NCBI GenBank assembly: GCA_913057685.1
Contig: CAJXOA010000001.1
Location: forward strand, 86,400 to 150,399
Source: an uncultured Trueperaceae bacterium
GTDB taxonomy: Bacteria > Deinococcota > Deinococci > Deinococcales > Trueperaceae
Length of the DNA stretch: 64,000 bases
Reading direction: 5' to 3'
Position numbers and translations under genes: made by a program. The notes below the pieces were generated by a model. It saw only the letters and a program-made list of their open reading frames with translations, ran no database searches and was not told the DNA's origin. This document shows positions 1 to 8,142 of this stretch, piece after piece. Positions within the stretch are counted from its first letter, which is position 1; every line of letters begins with the position of its first letter.

Positions 1-1464
1 GACCCGCGCGACCGACGGGTTGCCGGTCAGGCGGGGACCGCTGCCCCCCTGCCCGCGGGCGCCGTGGCACTGCGCGCAGTGCGCGGCGTACAGGCCGGGC
101 CCGTCGGAGATCTGCATCGCCGCCTCGCCGCCCCCCGCCGCCCCGCCGTCCGCGGTTGCGGCGGGAGCGTCGGCGACGGCGCCCATGCCGGGGTCCGGCT
201 CGCCGGCGGCGAGCGCTTCGGCGCGGGCGAGGAGTTGCGGGACGCGTCCGGGCGGCGCGTCGCTCGCGAGGAGCGCCTCCCAGGCGTCGATGGCGGTGGC
301 GTAGTCCGCTTCGGCGAAGGCGGCGTTGCCGAGGAACAACAGCGCGTTGGAGGGGAGGGCAACGTCGCGGTCGGCGGCGGCGCTCCGGGCGCGCTGGAGG
401 ATCTGCACGGCGTCCGCGCTGGAGCCGCGCAGGAACAACGCCTCCCCGACGCGGGCGAGGGCGAGGGGGTCGTTCGGGTCGAACTCGGTCAGGATGCGGA
501 AGTACTGCTGCACCGCGGCGTTGCGGGCCTCCTCGTCCCAGAGGGCGTTCCCGAAGGCGCGCAGGTCGGCGGCGGTGGGGTCGTCCTCGACCGCGCGCGC
601 GAGCGGTTCGAGGCGGCGCAGCAGCTCGAGGCGTTCGACGACGAGCTCGTCCGATTCGATGCCCGGCAGCGCGTCGAGCGCCTCGAACGCTTCGAGCGCC
701 TGCAGGTAGGCGCCCTGCTGGAGGTACAGCTCCCCGAGCGAGCCGAGGGTGGTCGGGTCGTCGGGGGCGCGCAGGCGGGCCTGCTCGAGGAGGACGCGCG
801 CTTCGGCGGGGTCCTCCTGCGCGCGGAGCAGCCCGAGGCGCAGGAAGGCGCGGGCGGGGGCGTCGTCGAATCCCTCGACCGCGCGGGCGTACGCCTCGCG
901 CGCGCCGTCCGGATCCTGGATCTGCCAGTAGACGTCCCCGAGCGCGGCGAACGTCGCGCCGCTCGGGTCGTCCTCCGCGGCGCGTTCGGCGTCGCGCAGC
1001 GCCTGTCCGGCCTCGAGGCGGGCGGCGTCGGCGGTGGTGACGGTCGCGTCCTGCCCGACGCGGGGCAGCACCCACCCGCCGAGGGTCGCGGCGATGCCGG
1101 AGGAGACGACCAACAGCGACACCCAGCCCCACGCGACGCGCGGTCGACCCCGCGCCGCGGTGGGGGCGGGGGGCGGCGCCCCGTCGAGCTCGGCGCGGCG
1201 TTCGTCGAGGGCCTTGAGGACCTTCGCGGCCTTCGCTTCGTAGCGGGCGTGGAGTTCCGCGCGGCGGGCGTCGCTCAGGTCGGTGCGGGCGTCGAGTTCG
1301 CGGATGGCGGCGAGCAGCGCGGCGCGTTCCTCCTCGAGGTCGGTGAGGAGCGGATCGCGGGCGTCGGGGAGGGGGTCGGCGGCGCTGGGCAGCGCCAGCG
1401 GCAGCAGCACGAACGCGGTGAGGGCGAGCGCCACCACGGCGATGACGACGAGCGTGAGGGTCAC
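1..1464 (-). CDS. CcmI-like TPR protein fused to a c-type cytochrome domain (partial)
   Basis: Last gene of the cytochrome c maturation operon, cut by the left edge of the window (488 codons visible, no stop). The GTG start overlaps the ccmH stop (GTGA). Seen: a membrane segment at residues 2-22, a charged coiled stretch (about 40-95) typical of CcmI/CycH, a second membrane segment near 112-133, then TPR-like helical repeats from about 145 to 400. After an Ala/Gly-rich linker comes a haem-attachment motif CAQCH (Cys463, Cys466, His467) followed by a GxxGG-type loop, as in small class I cytochromes. CcmI proteins normally chaperone apocytochrome c to the haem lyase and carry no haem themselves, so the fusion is unusual. 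The TPR half supports the CcmI role; the cytochrome half is seen but incomplete. Confidence 0.85.
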   Translation of the reverse strand, partial: MTLTLVVIAVVALALTAFVLLPLALPSAADPLPDARDPLLTDLEEERAALLAAIRELDARTDLSDARRAELHARYEAKAAKVLKALDERRAELDGAPPPAPTAARGRPRVAWGWVSLLVVSSGIAATLGGWVLPRVGQDATVTTADAARLEAGQALRDAERAAEDDPSGATFAALGDVYWQIQDPDGAREAYARAVEGFDDAPARAFLRLGLLRAQEDPAEARVLLEQARLRAPDDPTTLGSLGELYLQQGAYLQALEAFEALDALPGIESDELVVERLELLRRLEPLARAVEDDPTAADLRAFGNALWDEEARNAAVQQYFRILTEFDPNDPLALARVGEALFLRGSSADAVQILQRARSAAADRDVALPSNALLFLGNAAFAEADYATAIDAWEALLASDAPPGRVPQLLARAEALAAGEPDPGMGAVADAPAATADGGAAGGGEAAMQISDGPGLYAAHCAQCHGARGQGGSGPRLTGNPSVARV

Positions 1465-1955
1465 GCGGGACCTCCGGGACCGGAGTCGGCGAGTTCGGCG
1501 CGGACGCGGGCGCGTTCCTCGTCGCTGAGCGGGGCTTCCTCGGCGAGGCGGCGGGCGTTGCGGGTCCAGCGGACCATCAACGTAGCGAGGCCCAGCGCGC
1601 CGGCGGCGAGGGCGATGCCGGGCAGCCACCAGACGATCAGGTGGATACCGCGGCGCGGCGGTTCGAGCAGCACCCAGTCGCCGTAGCGTTCCTGGAAGAA
1701 GGCGAGGATCTCCGCTTCGCTGCGGCCCTCCTCGAGTTGCGCCTGGATCTGGTTGCGCATCTCGATGCTGATGCCGGCGCTGCTGTCCGCCACCGACTCG
1801 CTGACGCAGGTGGGGCAGCGCAGCTGCTGCGCGATCTCGAAGACGCGCGACTCGAGCCGTTCGGGCGGCGCGGCCGCCCCCGGGTTCGCGACTTGCGCCT
1901 GCGCGGGGAGGGCCGCGAGGACCAGGGCGGCGAGCAGGACGTACGCGGACCGCAT
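1461..1955 (-). CDS. ccmH: Cytochrome c maturation protein CcmH (CycL)
   Basis: Membrane-anchored periplasmic thiol-redox protein that, with CcmG, reduces the CxxCH cysteines of apocytochrome c before haem attachment. The 164-residue product has a cleavable-looking signal peptide (residues 1-20), the family motif LRCPTC (Cys47 and Cys50) in a helical bundle, and one C-terminal membrane segment (about 105-127) with a short charged tail. This matches the N-terminal CcmH/CycL domain; the TPR part is encoded separately by the next gene. The ATG start is chosen because it begins the signal peptide and lies 32 nt after the ccmG stop. Open sequence further upstream in this frame only overlaps ccmG. 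Confidence 0.92.
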   Translation of the reverse strand: MRSAYVLLAALVLAALPAQAQVANPGAAAPPERLESRVFEIAQQLRCPTCVSESVADSSAGISIEMRNQIQAQLEEGRSEAEILAFFQERYGDWVLLEPPRRGIHLIVWWLPGIALAAGALGLATLMVRWTRNARRLAEEAPLSDEERARVRAELADSGPGGPA

Positions 1956-1987
1956 TCGGGTGGGACGCTCGGGGGGGCGGGGGAGCC

Positions 1988-2533
1988 TCACGAGGCGGTC
2001 AACTCCGCGATCTTCTCCTCGAGCAGCTCGAGGGTGACGGGGCCGGTGTGCTTCTCCATGAGGGTGCCGTCGGCGCGGACGAAGAAGGTTTCCGGCACGC
2101 CGAACAGCCCGTAGTCGATCGAGGCGCGGCTGGTGTCGTCGATGACGTTGGGGAAGGTGAAGGCGAAGCGGTCGAGGAAGGCGCGGCCCTCCTCGCGCTT
2201 GCCGCGGTCCTGCGTCTGGACGCCGACGAACAGCACGTCGTCCTGGTGCCGCGCCCAGGCGGCCTGGAGGTGCGGCGCCTCGTCGTAGCAGGGGCCGCAC
2301 CAGGTCGCCCAGAAGTTCACGACCATCGGCGTCTCGCCGAGGTACGCATCCAGGTCGAGGGTCGGCCCGTACGCCGCCTGGTAGCGGGGGTACAGCGGCA
2401 GCTCGAACGCCTCCACCGCGCGGTTCAGGCGGGCGCTTTCGACGTCGCGGTCGTCGCTGCCGTACAGGAGCCCCCAGAGGAACAGACCTCCGAGCGACAG
2501 GCTGAACGCGAGGACGGCGGCGACGCGGATCAC
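1988..2533 (-). CDS. ccmG: Thiol:disulfide interchange protein CcmG/DsbE (TlpA family)
   Basis: Periplasmic, membrane-tethered thioredoxin-fold reductant for the CcmH/apocytochrome pathway. The 181-residue protein starts with a single membrane anchor (residues 2-23), then a thioredoxin fold with the active site WCGPC (Cys79, Cys82) preceded by VVNFWATW, and the cis-Pro motif GVPETFFV. The GTG start overlaps the ccmF stop as GTGA, which fixes the start although the frame is open further upstream. Electrons are expected to come from CcdA, the first gene of the same operon. Confidence 0.93.
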   Translation of the reverse strand: MIRVAAVLAFSLSLGGLFLWGLLYGSDDRDVESARLNRAVEAFELPLYPRYQAAYGPTLDLDAYLGETPMVVNFWATWCGPCYDEAPHLQAAWARHQDDVLFVGVQTQDRGKREEGRAFLDRFAFTFPNVIDDTSRASIDYGLFGVPETFFVRADGTLMEKHTGPVTLELLEEKIAELTAS

Positions 2534-4527
2534 GCCGTCTGCGAACCTTCGGGTGCGGAGAGCGTCTCGCGTTCCCGCCGCCGCGACGGCGTCAGGGCGT
2601 ACGCGGTGCCGAGCGCCATGACGACGCCGCCCACCCAAATCCAGGAGATGAGGGGGCTGCGCACGACGCGGAGGATGACGAAGTCCTGCCCCTCGCGCAC
2701 GCCCGCACCGACGTTCAGGTAGACGTCGTACAGCGGGAGGTACAGCACGTCGGGGGTGGGGACGTCCATCGATTGACCGAAGAAGCTGTTGATCTTCGGG
2801 CGCAGCGTCCCCAGGACCTCACCGTCGCGCTCGACGCGGACGGTGGCGCCCGCCCCGATGCGGTACTCGGTCTGCTCGACGAACGTGTTCAGGGCGGTGA
2901 ACTCGAGGTCGCGGAAGGCGTGCGTCTCCCCCATCTCGATGCGGACCTGTTCGTCGACGCGGTAGCCGCTGCTGCCGAGGATGCCGGCCGCCATCACGAC
3001 GACGCCGAGGTGCACGATCATGCTGCCGAAGCGGCGGCGGTTCTCGAAGGCGTAGTCGCCGATCACCTGCACGACGCTGCGGGTTCCGACGCGGACGCGG
3101 GGGACGACCGCGGCGGTCAAGAGCAGCGCGAACGAGGCGAGGTTCCAGCCGATCAGGCCGACCGTCAGCAGCGGGTAGGTGCCGCGCATCCCCAGCGCCG
3201 CGGCGACCACGGCGAAGGCGACGCCGACGCCCGTCATCCAGGTGAGGTTGCTGCGCAGCGTCTGCCAGCGCGCGCGGCGCCAGGGCAGCAGCGGCCCGAT
3301 GCCCATGAGGCCGAGGACGCCCATCCACAGCGGGAGGGTGGCGGCGTCGAAGAACGGTGCACCGACCGTCACCTTGTCGCCGGTGAACGCCTCCACGATC
3401 AACGGGAACAACGTCCCCAGCAGCACCGCGAAGGCGATGGCGAGGAACAGGACGTTCCCCGCGAGGAAGGTGCCCTCGCGGCTGACGGGGTGGTCGAGGT
3501 CGGCGCGGTCGCGGACCTGGTCCCAGCGCCACGCCATCAGCCCGAGCGAGATCACGGTGACGACGACGAAGAACGCCAGGAACGCCGGCCCGACGGGGCC
3601 GTCCCCGAAGGCGTGGACGCTGCTGACGACGCCGCTGCGGGTCAGGAACGTCCCCAAGAGCGTCATGGAGAAGGTGAGGATGATCAACGCCAGGTTCCAC
3701 GCTTTCAACATGTGGCGGCGTTGCTGCACCTGGACGCTGTGGATGAACGCGGTCGCGGTCAGCCAGGGGATGAAGCTGACGTTCTCGACCGGGTCCCACG
3801 CCCAGTAGCCGCCCCACCCGAGGACCTCGTAGCTCCACCAGCCGCCGGTCACGATCGCGGCGGTCAGGAAGCCCCACCCGATCAGCGTCCAGCGGCGGGT
3901 CTGCAGCATCCATTCGCTGCCCGGCCGGCGGGTGATCAACGCCGCCATGGCGTACGCGAACGGCACCGTCAGGCCGACGAAGCCGAGGTACATCAGGAAC
4001 GGGTGGACCGCCATCATCCAGTGGTTCTGCAGCAGCGGGTTCGGGCCGGGCCCGTCGGCGGGGACGGGGTTCATGACCTCGAACGGCGGCGCGATGACGG
4101 CGGGCACGAGCACGAAGAACGTCTGCACCGACGCCATGACCGCCAGCGCCCAGGGGCGCAGCGGGGTGTTGGGCGCGCGCAGCGCCAGCAACGCCCAGTA
4201 GCCGCTCAGCAGCCACCCCCAGAGGATCAGCGAGCCCTCGAGGGCCGCCCAGAGGGTCACCATCTTCACCCACACCGGGTTGGCGGCGCGCGAGGTTTCC
4301 GCGACGTAGGAGACGCTGAAGTCGTCGGTGAGGAGGGCGATCTCCATGACGGCGACCGCGACGCTCATCGCCAGGAACGTCGCGACGCCCGCGAGGCGCG
4401 ACGACGTCAGGAGGCCGGCGTCGCGGCGCACCGCGCCGACCCAGGCGGCGATCAGGCTCCAGACGCTGAAGGCGAGCGCAAGCAGCAGCGAGGCGCTGCC
4501 GATGGGGCCGAGGGACAGCTCGTTCAC
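2530..4527 (-). CDS. ccmF: Haem lyase subunit CcmF
   Basis: Large polytopic inner-membrane protein that takes haem from holo-CcmE and ligates it to apocytochrome c. The product is 665 residues, the usual length, with about 14-15 hydrophobic segments. The tryptophan-rich WWD motif reads WGGYWAWDPVEN (residues 238-249). A C-terminal periplasmic domain (about 520-630) ends in a final membrane helix. The GTG start overlaps the ccmE stop by GTGA. Confidence 0.95.
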   Translation of the reverse strand: MNELSLGPIGSASLLLALAFSVWSLIAAWVGAVRRDAGLLTSSRLAGVATFLAMSVAVAVMEIALLTDDFSVSYVAETSRAANPVWVKMVTLWAALEGSLILWGWLLSGYWALLALRAPNTPLRPWALAVMASVQTFFVLVPAVIAPPFEVMNPVPADGPGPNPLLQNHWMMAVHPFLMYLGFVGLTVPFAYAMAALITRRPGSEWMLQTRRWTLIGWGFLTAAIVTGGWWSYEVLGWGGYWAWDPVENVSFIPWLTATAFIHSVQVQQRRHMLKAWNLALIILTFSMTLLGTFLTRSGVVSSVHAFGDGPVGPAFLAFFVVVTVISLGLMAWRWDQVRDRADLDHPVSREGTFLAGNVLFLAIAFAVLLGTLFPLIVEAFTGDKVTVGAPFFDAATLPLWMGVLGLMGIGPLLPWRRARWQTLRSNLTWMTGVGVAFAVVAAALGMRGTYPLLTVGLIGWNLASFALLLTAAVVPRVRVGTRSVVQVIGDYAFENRRRFGSMIVHLGVVVMAAGILGSSGYRVDEQVRIEMGETHAFRDLEFTALNTFVEQTEYRIGAGATVRVERDGEVLGTLRPKINSFFGQSMDVPTPDVLYLPLYDVYLNVGAGVREGQDFVILRVVRSPLISWIWVGGVVMALGTAYALTPSRRRERETLSAPEGSQTA

Positions 4528-4952
4528 TGCAGGGTGTCCTTGAGTTCCTCGAGGTCGATGTGTTGGCCCTCGGCGGGCGCTTCGTACACCTCGCTGTGCT
4601 TGACGAGGAGGTTGTCGCTGACGAACACGCCGTCCTCGAAGCGGCCCTCGACGACGACGCCGGTGTTCTCCTGGAACAGCTCGGGGGGCGTGCCGCGGTG
4701 GCGGACGGGGTAGGTCTCGAGGCTGTCGGTCACCTGGAAGGCGAGCTGCAGTTCGCGGTCGTCGAAGTCGATCGAGCCGCGCTCGACGATCCCCCCGAGG
4801 CGGATGCGGCGGTCTTCGTACTGCTCCGGTTCCGCCGCGTACTCGCTGGGCAGCACGAAGTAGACGAGGCCGTCGCTGAGCGCGCGTTGGATCAGGAACC
4901 CGGACGCGGCCAGCACGCCGACACCGAGCAGGCCGTAGATCAGGCGTTTCAT
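4524..4952 (-). CDS. ccmE: Haem chaperone CcmE
   Basis: Periplasmic haem chaperone that binds haem covalently and hands it from CcmC to CcmF. The 142-residue protein has an N-terminal membrane anchor (residues 4-24), an OB-fold beta region and the haem-binding signature KHSEVY, with His119 as the covalent ligand and Tyr123 as the axial ligand (family form HxxxY; the cysteine variant is absent). The ATG overlaps the ccmD stop codon (ATGA). A longer reading from upstream would only duplicate ccmD sequence in the wrong frame. Confidence 0.95.
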   Translation of the reverse strand: MKRLIYGLLGVGVLAASGFLIQRALSDGLVYFVLPSEYAAEPEQYEDRRIRLGGIVERGSIDFDDRELQLAFQVTDSLETYPVRHRGTPPELFQENTGVVVEGRFEDGVFVSDNLLVKHSEVYEAPAEGQHIDLEELKDTLQ

Positions 4953-5080
4953 GTCTCCTCCTCCTCGGCGCGGAGGCGCTTCGCGCGCCACGCCAGGTAG
5001 ATCAGGTAGGCACCGTAGGCGAGCGGCAGTTGCAGCCACGCCACCGCCACCCAGGTCCAGGGGCCCCAGGCGTCAAACAC
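4949..5080 (-). CDS. ccmD: Small haem exporter subunit CcmD
   Basis: A 43-residue gene between ccmC and ccmE, easily missed by length cut-offs. The GTG start overlaps the ccmC stop region (bases 5073-5080) and its TGA overlaps the ccmE ATG (ATGA). The protein has one membrane helix (about residues 8-31) rich in Trp, Leu and Tyr, a positive stop-transfer stretch (WRAKRLRA) and an acidic tail (EEEET). CcmD of other bacteria has the same size, topology and genome position; it helps CcmABC release holo-CcmE. Identification rests on position, topology and coupling, since the family is poorly conserved. Confidence 0.85.
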   Translation of the reverse strand: MFDAWGPWTWVAVAWLQLPLAYGAYLIYLAWRAKRLRAEEEET

Positions 5081-5798
5081 GGACGGCGTCCCCGGCGGGC
5101 GGCCCCTCGCGGGTCCGGCGCACCTCCAGGTCGTGCTCGCGCAGCGAAATGCGCATGCGTTCCGCCAGCAGCCACGCGAACGTGAGGGCGGCGGCGACGA
5201 CGTTGACGAGCAGCACGGTCAGCATCGTGGGGTCCATCGTCACGCCCCCGCCGGTCAGGTCGATCGACTTGGCGGGGTGAAGCGTGCGGAACCACTCCGC
5301 GGCGAGGTAGTTCAGCGGGAGGCTGGCGAGCACGACGATGAGGATGACGGCGCTCACGCGGCCGCGGCGTTGCGGTTCGTCGATCAGGCCGCGCACGATG
5401 AACACGCCGGCCAGCAGCGTCACCATCAACGCGGTCAACGTCAACTTCGCGTCCCACGTCCAGAAGGTGTTGAGGGTCGGCTTCGAGTACGTCATGCCGC
5501 CCACGATCGTGAGCGCCCCGAACAGCAGCGCGGTTTCCGCCGCCGCGACGCTGAGCGCGTCGAAGCGACGCGTGCCGCGCCACAGGAAGGCGATCCCGGC
5601 GAAGGCGGCGACGGCGACGGCGAGGAACGACACCCAGGCGACGCTGACGTGGGCGTACATGACGCGGATCAGTTCGCCCTGGTTGACGTCGGGGGGGCTG
5701 AGGCGGAGGCCGGCCCACGCACCGACGAGGGCGGAGAGGACGGCGACGCCGGCCAACGCGTTCAACCAGGTGGGCCGGTGGGCGGGGGCGGGGTTCAT
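5073..5798 (-). CDS. ccmC: Haem-handling membrane protein CcmC
   Basis: Inner-membrane protein that presents haem for covalent attachment to CcmE. The 241-residue product has six hydrophobic segments and the WWD-type motif TFWTWDAKLT (residues 111-120) in the expected periplasmic loop. His50 (MYAH) and a later His (FRTLHP) are candidate haem ligands. It lies 70 nt after the ccmB stop, the largest gap within the operon, and overlaps ccmD. Confidence 0.94.
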   Translation of the reverse strand: MNPAPAHRPTWLNALAGVAVLSALVGAWAGLRLSPPDVNQGELIRVMYAHVSVAWVSFLAVAVAAFAGIAFLWRGTRRFDALSVAAAETALLFGALTIVGGMTYSKPTLNTFWTWDAKLTLTALMVTLLAGVFIVRGLIDEPQRRGRVSAVILIVVLASLPLNYLAAEWFRTLHPAKSIDLTGGGVTMDPTMLTVLLVNVVAAALTFAWLLAERMRISLREHDLEVRRTREGPPAGDAVRV

Positions 5799-5868
5799 CG
5801 GCGGCGGGCTCCCTTCGACTCCGGGTGGGCCCCGATGGGCCGGCGTACGGAGAAGCGCGCGTTCGGTC

Positions 5869-6546
5869 TCATTCCTCGACCACGATGTGGAAGATGGCGC
5901 TGGTGACGACCACGTACATCAGATCGAATCCTGCCAGCAACTGTACCCAGTCACCCGCGAGGGACGTGTCACCCGCGATCATCACGGCATCGGTCGCGCG
6001 GACCGCGGCGAGCAGGACCGGGACGACGACGGGGAACATCAACACGGGCAACAGCGACTCGCGGGCGGCGAGGTTCGCGGTCAACGCCGCGTAGAAGGTG
6101 GCGATGATCGCGAAGCCCAACGTCCCGAGCGCGATCGTCGCGAGCAGCACCGGCAGGCCGCCGGCGATCGGGGCGTCGAACAGCAAGGCGGTGACCGGCA
6201 GCAACGCCGCACCGAGGACCGTCATCGTCACCCAGTTCGCGAGCAGCTTGCCGAGGAACACCGCGGCGCGGGGGACCGGGAGGGTCAACAGCGCCTCGAA
6301 GGCGCCGCCCTCGAGGTCGCTCTGGTACGACTGCGCCGCGCTGATCACGCCGCTGAACGCCAACGCCACCCAGAGGGCGCCGGGCGCGGCGCGCGTCATG
6401 AGGTCCGCGTCGCGGCCCAACGCGAACGCCAGGACGACCAGCGTGACGCTGCTGAAGAACACCGTCGCGACCGTCGCGGCGCGGCTGCGCGCCTCGCTGC
6501 GGAGGTCCTTCCCGGCGATCGCGAGGAGGGCGCGGACGTCGTTCAC
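5869..6546 (-). CDS. ccmB: Haem exporter permease CcmB
   Basis: Permease of the CcmAB ABC complex, which uses ATP to release holo-CcmE from CcmC. The 225-residue protein has about six membrane segments and the family motif QSYQSDLEGGAFEALL in the cytoplasmic loop. The GTG start overlaps the ccmA stop (GTGA); the frame is open further upstream but that sequence lies within ccmA. Confidence 0.93.
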   Translation of the reverse strand: MNDVRALLAIAGKDLRSEARSRAATVATVFFSSVTLVVLAFALGRDADLMTRAAPGALWVALAFSGVISAAQSYQSDLEGGAFEALLTLPVPRAAVFLGKLLANWVTMTVLGAALLPVTALLFDAPIAGGLPVLLATIALGTLGFAIIATFYAALTANLAARESLLPVLMFPVVVPVLLAAVRATDAVMIAGDTSLAGDWVQLLAGFDLMYVVVTSAIFHIVVEE

Positions 6547-7274
6547 GGCGTCGCCTCGCGGTGGAGGGCGCCCTGCTCGAGGTGGATCGTCGCGTCGACG
6601 AACGGCGCGACGCGGTCGGGTTCGTGGCTGGCGACCAGCACCGTCCGCCCGTCGCGGCGGGCCTCCTGCAGGAGGCGGTCGACGAGCCGGCGGCCGTCCT
6701 CGTCGAGGCTGGCGTACGGCTCGTCGAGGAGCCACAGGGCGGCGTCGGTGAGGAGCAGGCGGGCGAGGGCGAGGCGGCGCTTCATGCCGCTCGAGAACAC
6801 CCGCACGAGGCGGTCGCCGTGCGCGGCGAGGCCGACGCGCTCGAGGGCGGCGTCGGCGTCGCCGGGGGGGCGCTGCAGCAGCGTGGTGGCGAGGCGCAGG
6901 TTCTCGCGCGCCGTCAGAGCGCCGTACGAGCCCGGCACGACGCTCAGGTAGGCGACGTGCCGGCGGACGGCGGCCGCCTCGCGCGCCAGGTCGTGCCCGA
7001 ACACCGCGCCCCGCCCGGCGCTGGGCCGGAGGCGGGTGGCGAGCAGCCGCAAGAGCGTCGTCTTGCCCGAGCCGTTGTGCCCGCGCAGGAGCACGATCCG
7101 TCCCGCGGTCACCTCGAGGTGGACGTCGCGCAGCACCCGTTCGCGGCCCCAGCGGCGGTCGACCCCCTCGAGGGCGACCGCCGGCACCACGCCCTGCGTG
7201 GGGGCGCCCGCCGGCCCGGGCGGACCCGCCGGCGCGGGGGGAGCGGGCGAAGCCTCGTCGGGTGCGTCGCTCAT
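6543..7274 (-). CDS. ccmA: Haem exporter ATPase CcmA
   Basis: Cytoplasmic ATPase partner of CcmB (243 residues). Motifs seen: Walker A GHNGSGKTT (65-73), a degenerate signature VFSSGMKRRL, Walker B LWLLDEP followed by a D-loop, and the switch His in VASHEP. An extra Pro/Ala-rich N-terminus of about 30 residues precedes the ABC fold. The ATG overlaps the ccdA stop (ATGA), which selects this start over upstream alternatives. Confidence 0.94.
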   Translation of the reverse strand: MSDAPDEASPAPPAPAGPPGPAGAPTQGVVPAVALEGVDRRWGRERVLRDVHLEVTAGRIVLLRGHNGSGKTTLLRLLATRLRPSAGRGAVFGHDLAREAAAVRRHVAYLSVVPGSYGALTARENLRLATTLLQRPPGDADAALERVGLAAHGDRLVRVFSSGMKRRLALARLLLTDAALWLLDEPYASLDEDGRRLVDRLLQEARRDGRTVLVASHEPDRVAPFVDATIHLEQGALHREATP

Positions 7275-7975
7275 AGCCGCTCGAACAACCAATCGGGGGT
7301 GAACTGCAGCAGCCAGGTGTTCAGTCGCGTGTAGGTGCCGGTCACCATCAGCACGCCGGCGAGCAGCAGCAGCGCGCCGGACGTCCGTTCGATCCACGGC
7401 AGCCACGAGCGCACCCGGCGCGAGACGCGCAGGAACTGCTCGAGCGCCAGGGCGGCGGCGAGGAACGGCACCGCCAGCCCGAGGCTGTACACCGCGAGCA
7501 TCGTCACGCCGTCGATCAGCGTGCCGGTCGCGCCGGCCAACGTCAGGATGCCGCCGAGCACCGGGCCGATGCACGGCGTCCAGCCGGCCGCGAACGCCAT
7601 GCCGAGCAGGACCGCGCCCCACGGCGTCGAGGCGTCGTGCGTCGCGTGGACGCGGGTGTCGCGCATCAGGACGGGGAGGCGGATCACGCCCAGCAGCACC
7701 AGGCCGAAGGCGATCACCAGGACGCCGCCGACGATCGTCAGGGCCTCGCGGTGGTCGCGCAGCAGCGACCCGAGCGCCGACGCCGACGCGCCGAGCCCGA
7801 TGAAGATCAGCGAGAACCCGACGACGAAGAGCGAGGCGTTGCGCAACAGCAGGCGGCGCGACGTCGCGCCGCTCCCGCCGACGTACGCGAGGTACGACGG
7901 CACGAGGGGGAGGACGCACGGGGACAGGAACGACAGCAGCCCGGCGGTGAAGGCGAGGGAGAGCGTGGGCGTCAT
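7271..7975 (-). CDS. ccdA: Cytochrome c biogenesis thiol transporter CcdA (DsbD family)
   Basis: First gene of the ccm operon. A six-helix membrane protein (234 residues) that carries reducing equivalents from cytoplasmic thioredoxin to periplasmic CcmG. The two redox cysteines lie in the paired motifs FLSPCVLPL (Cys20) and GWTPCIGPV (Cys135). The ATG is chosen because it places the first motif at the normal distance from the N-terminus; an upstream reading adds about 43 non-conserved, hydrophilic residues across the intergenic region. It is divergent from the giant surface protein gene. Confidence 0.94.
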   Translation of the reverse strand: MTPTLSLAFTAGLLSFLSPCVLPLVPSYLAYVGGSGATSRRLLLRNASLFVVGFSLIFIGLGASASALGSLLRDHREALTIVGGVLVIAFGLVLLGVIRLPVLMRDTRVHATHDASTPWGAVLLGMAFAAGWTPCIGPVLGGILTLAGATGTLIDGVTMLAVYSLGLAVPFLAAALALEQFLRVSRRVRSWLPWIERTSGALLLLAGVLMVTGTYTRLNTWLLQFTPDWLFERL

Positions 7976-8055
7976 TGCCGACGAGTATTCCTGGTCGCCG
8001 GCTTCCCCGTCCCGCCCGCGCGGACATGGCGCGGCACGCCCGATCACCCCAAAGG

Positions 8056-8085
8056 TTGCACATCCAACCGCAGACTTGCTATTCC
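8056..8085 (+). promoter_or_regulatory. Candidate promoter for the giant surface-protein gene
   Basis: In the 167-bp divergent region between ccdA and the 1847-residue protein gene, TTGCAC and TATTCC are separated by 18 bp on the plus strand, 57 bp before the ATG. This region is the least GC-rich of the neighbourhood, as expected for a promoter. Just downstream, 8088-8104 contains a sequence nearly repeated at 25607-25623. No equally good promoter for the ccm operon was found on the minus strand. Confidence 0.5.
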
Positions 8086-8130
8086 TTACATTTGGGTAAC
8101 GCAACGTCGCGACGTCGCGACCCAGCCCCG

Positions 8131-8136
8131 AGGAGG
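8131..8136 (+). promoter_or_regulatory. Strong ribosome binding site fixing the start of the giant gene
   Basis: AGGAGG lies 6 bases before the ATG at 8143. The frame is open upstream to 7975, but this site and the signal peptide that follows decide the start. Confidence 0.85.
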
Positions 8137-8142
8137 AACGCG

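Noticed and set aside
64..1686. Plus-strand open frame of about 540 codons at the left edge
   Set aside because: It is the shadow of the ccmI-cytochrome and ccmH genes on the minus strand, whose motifs and coupling are clear.
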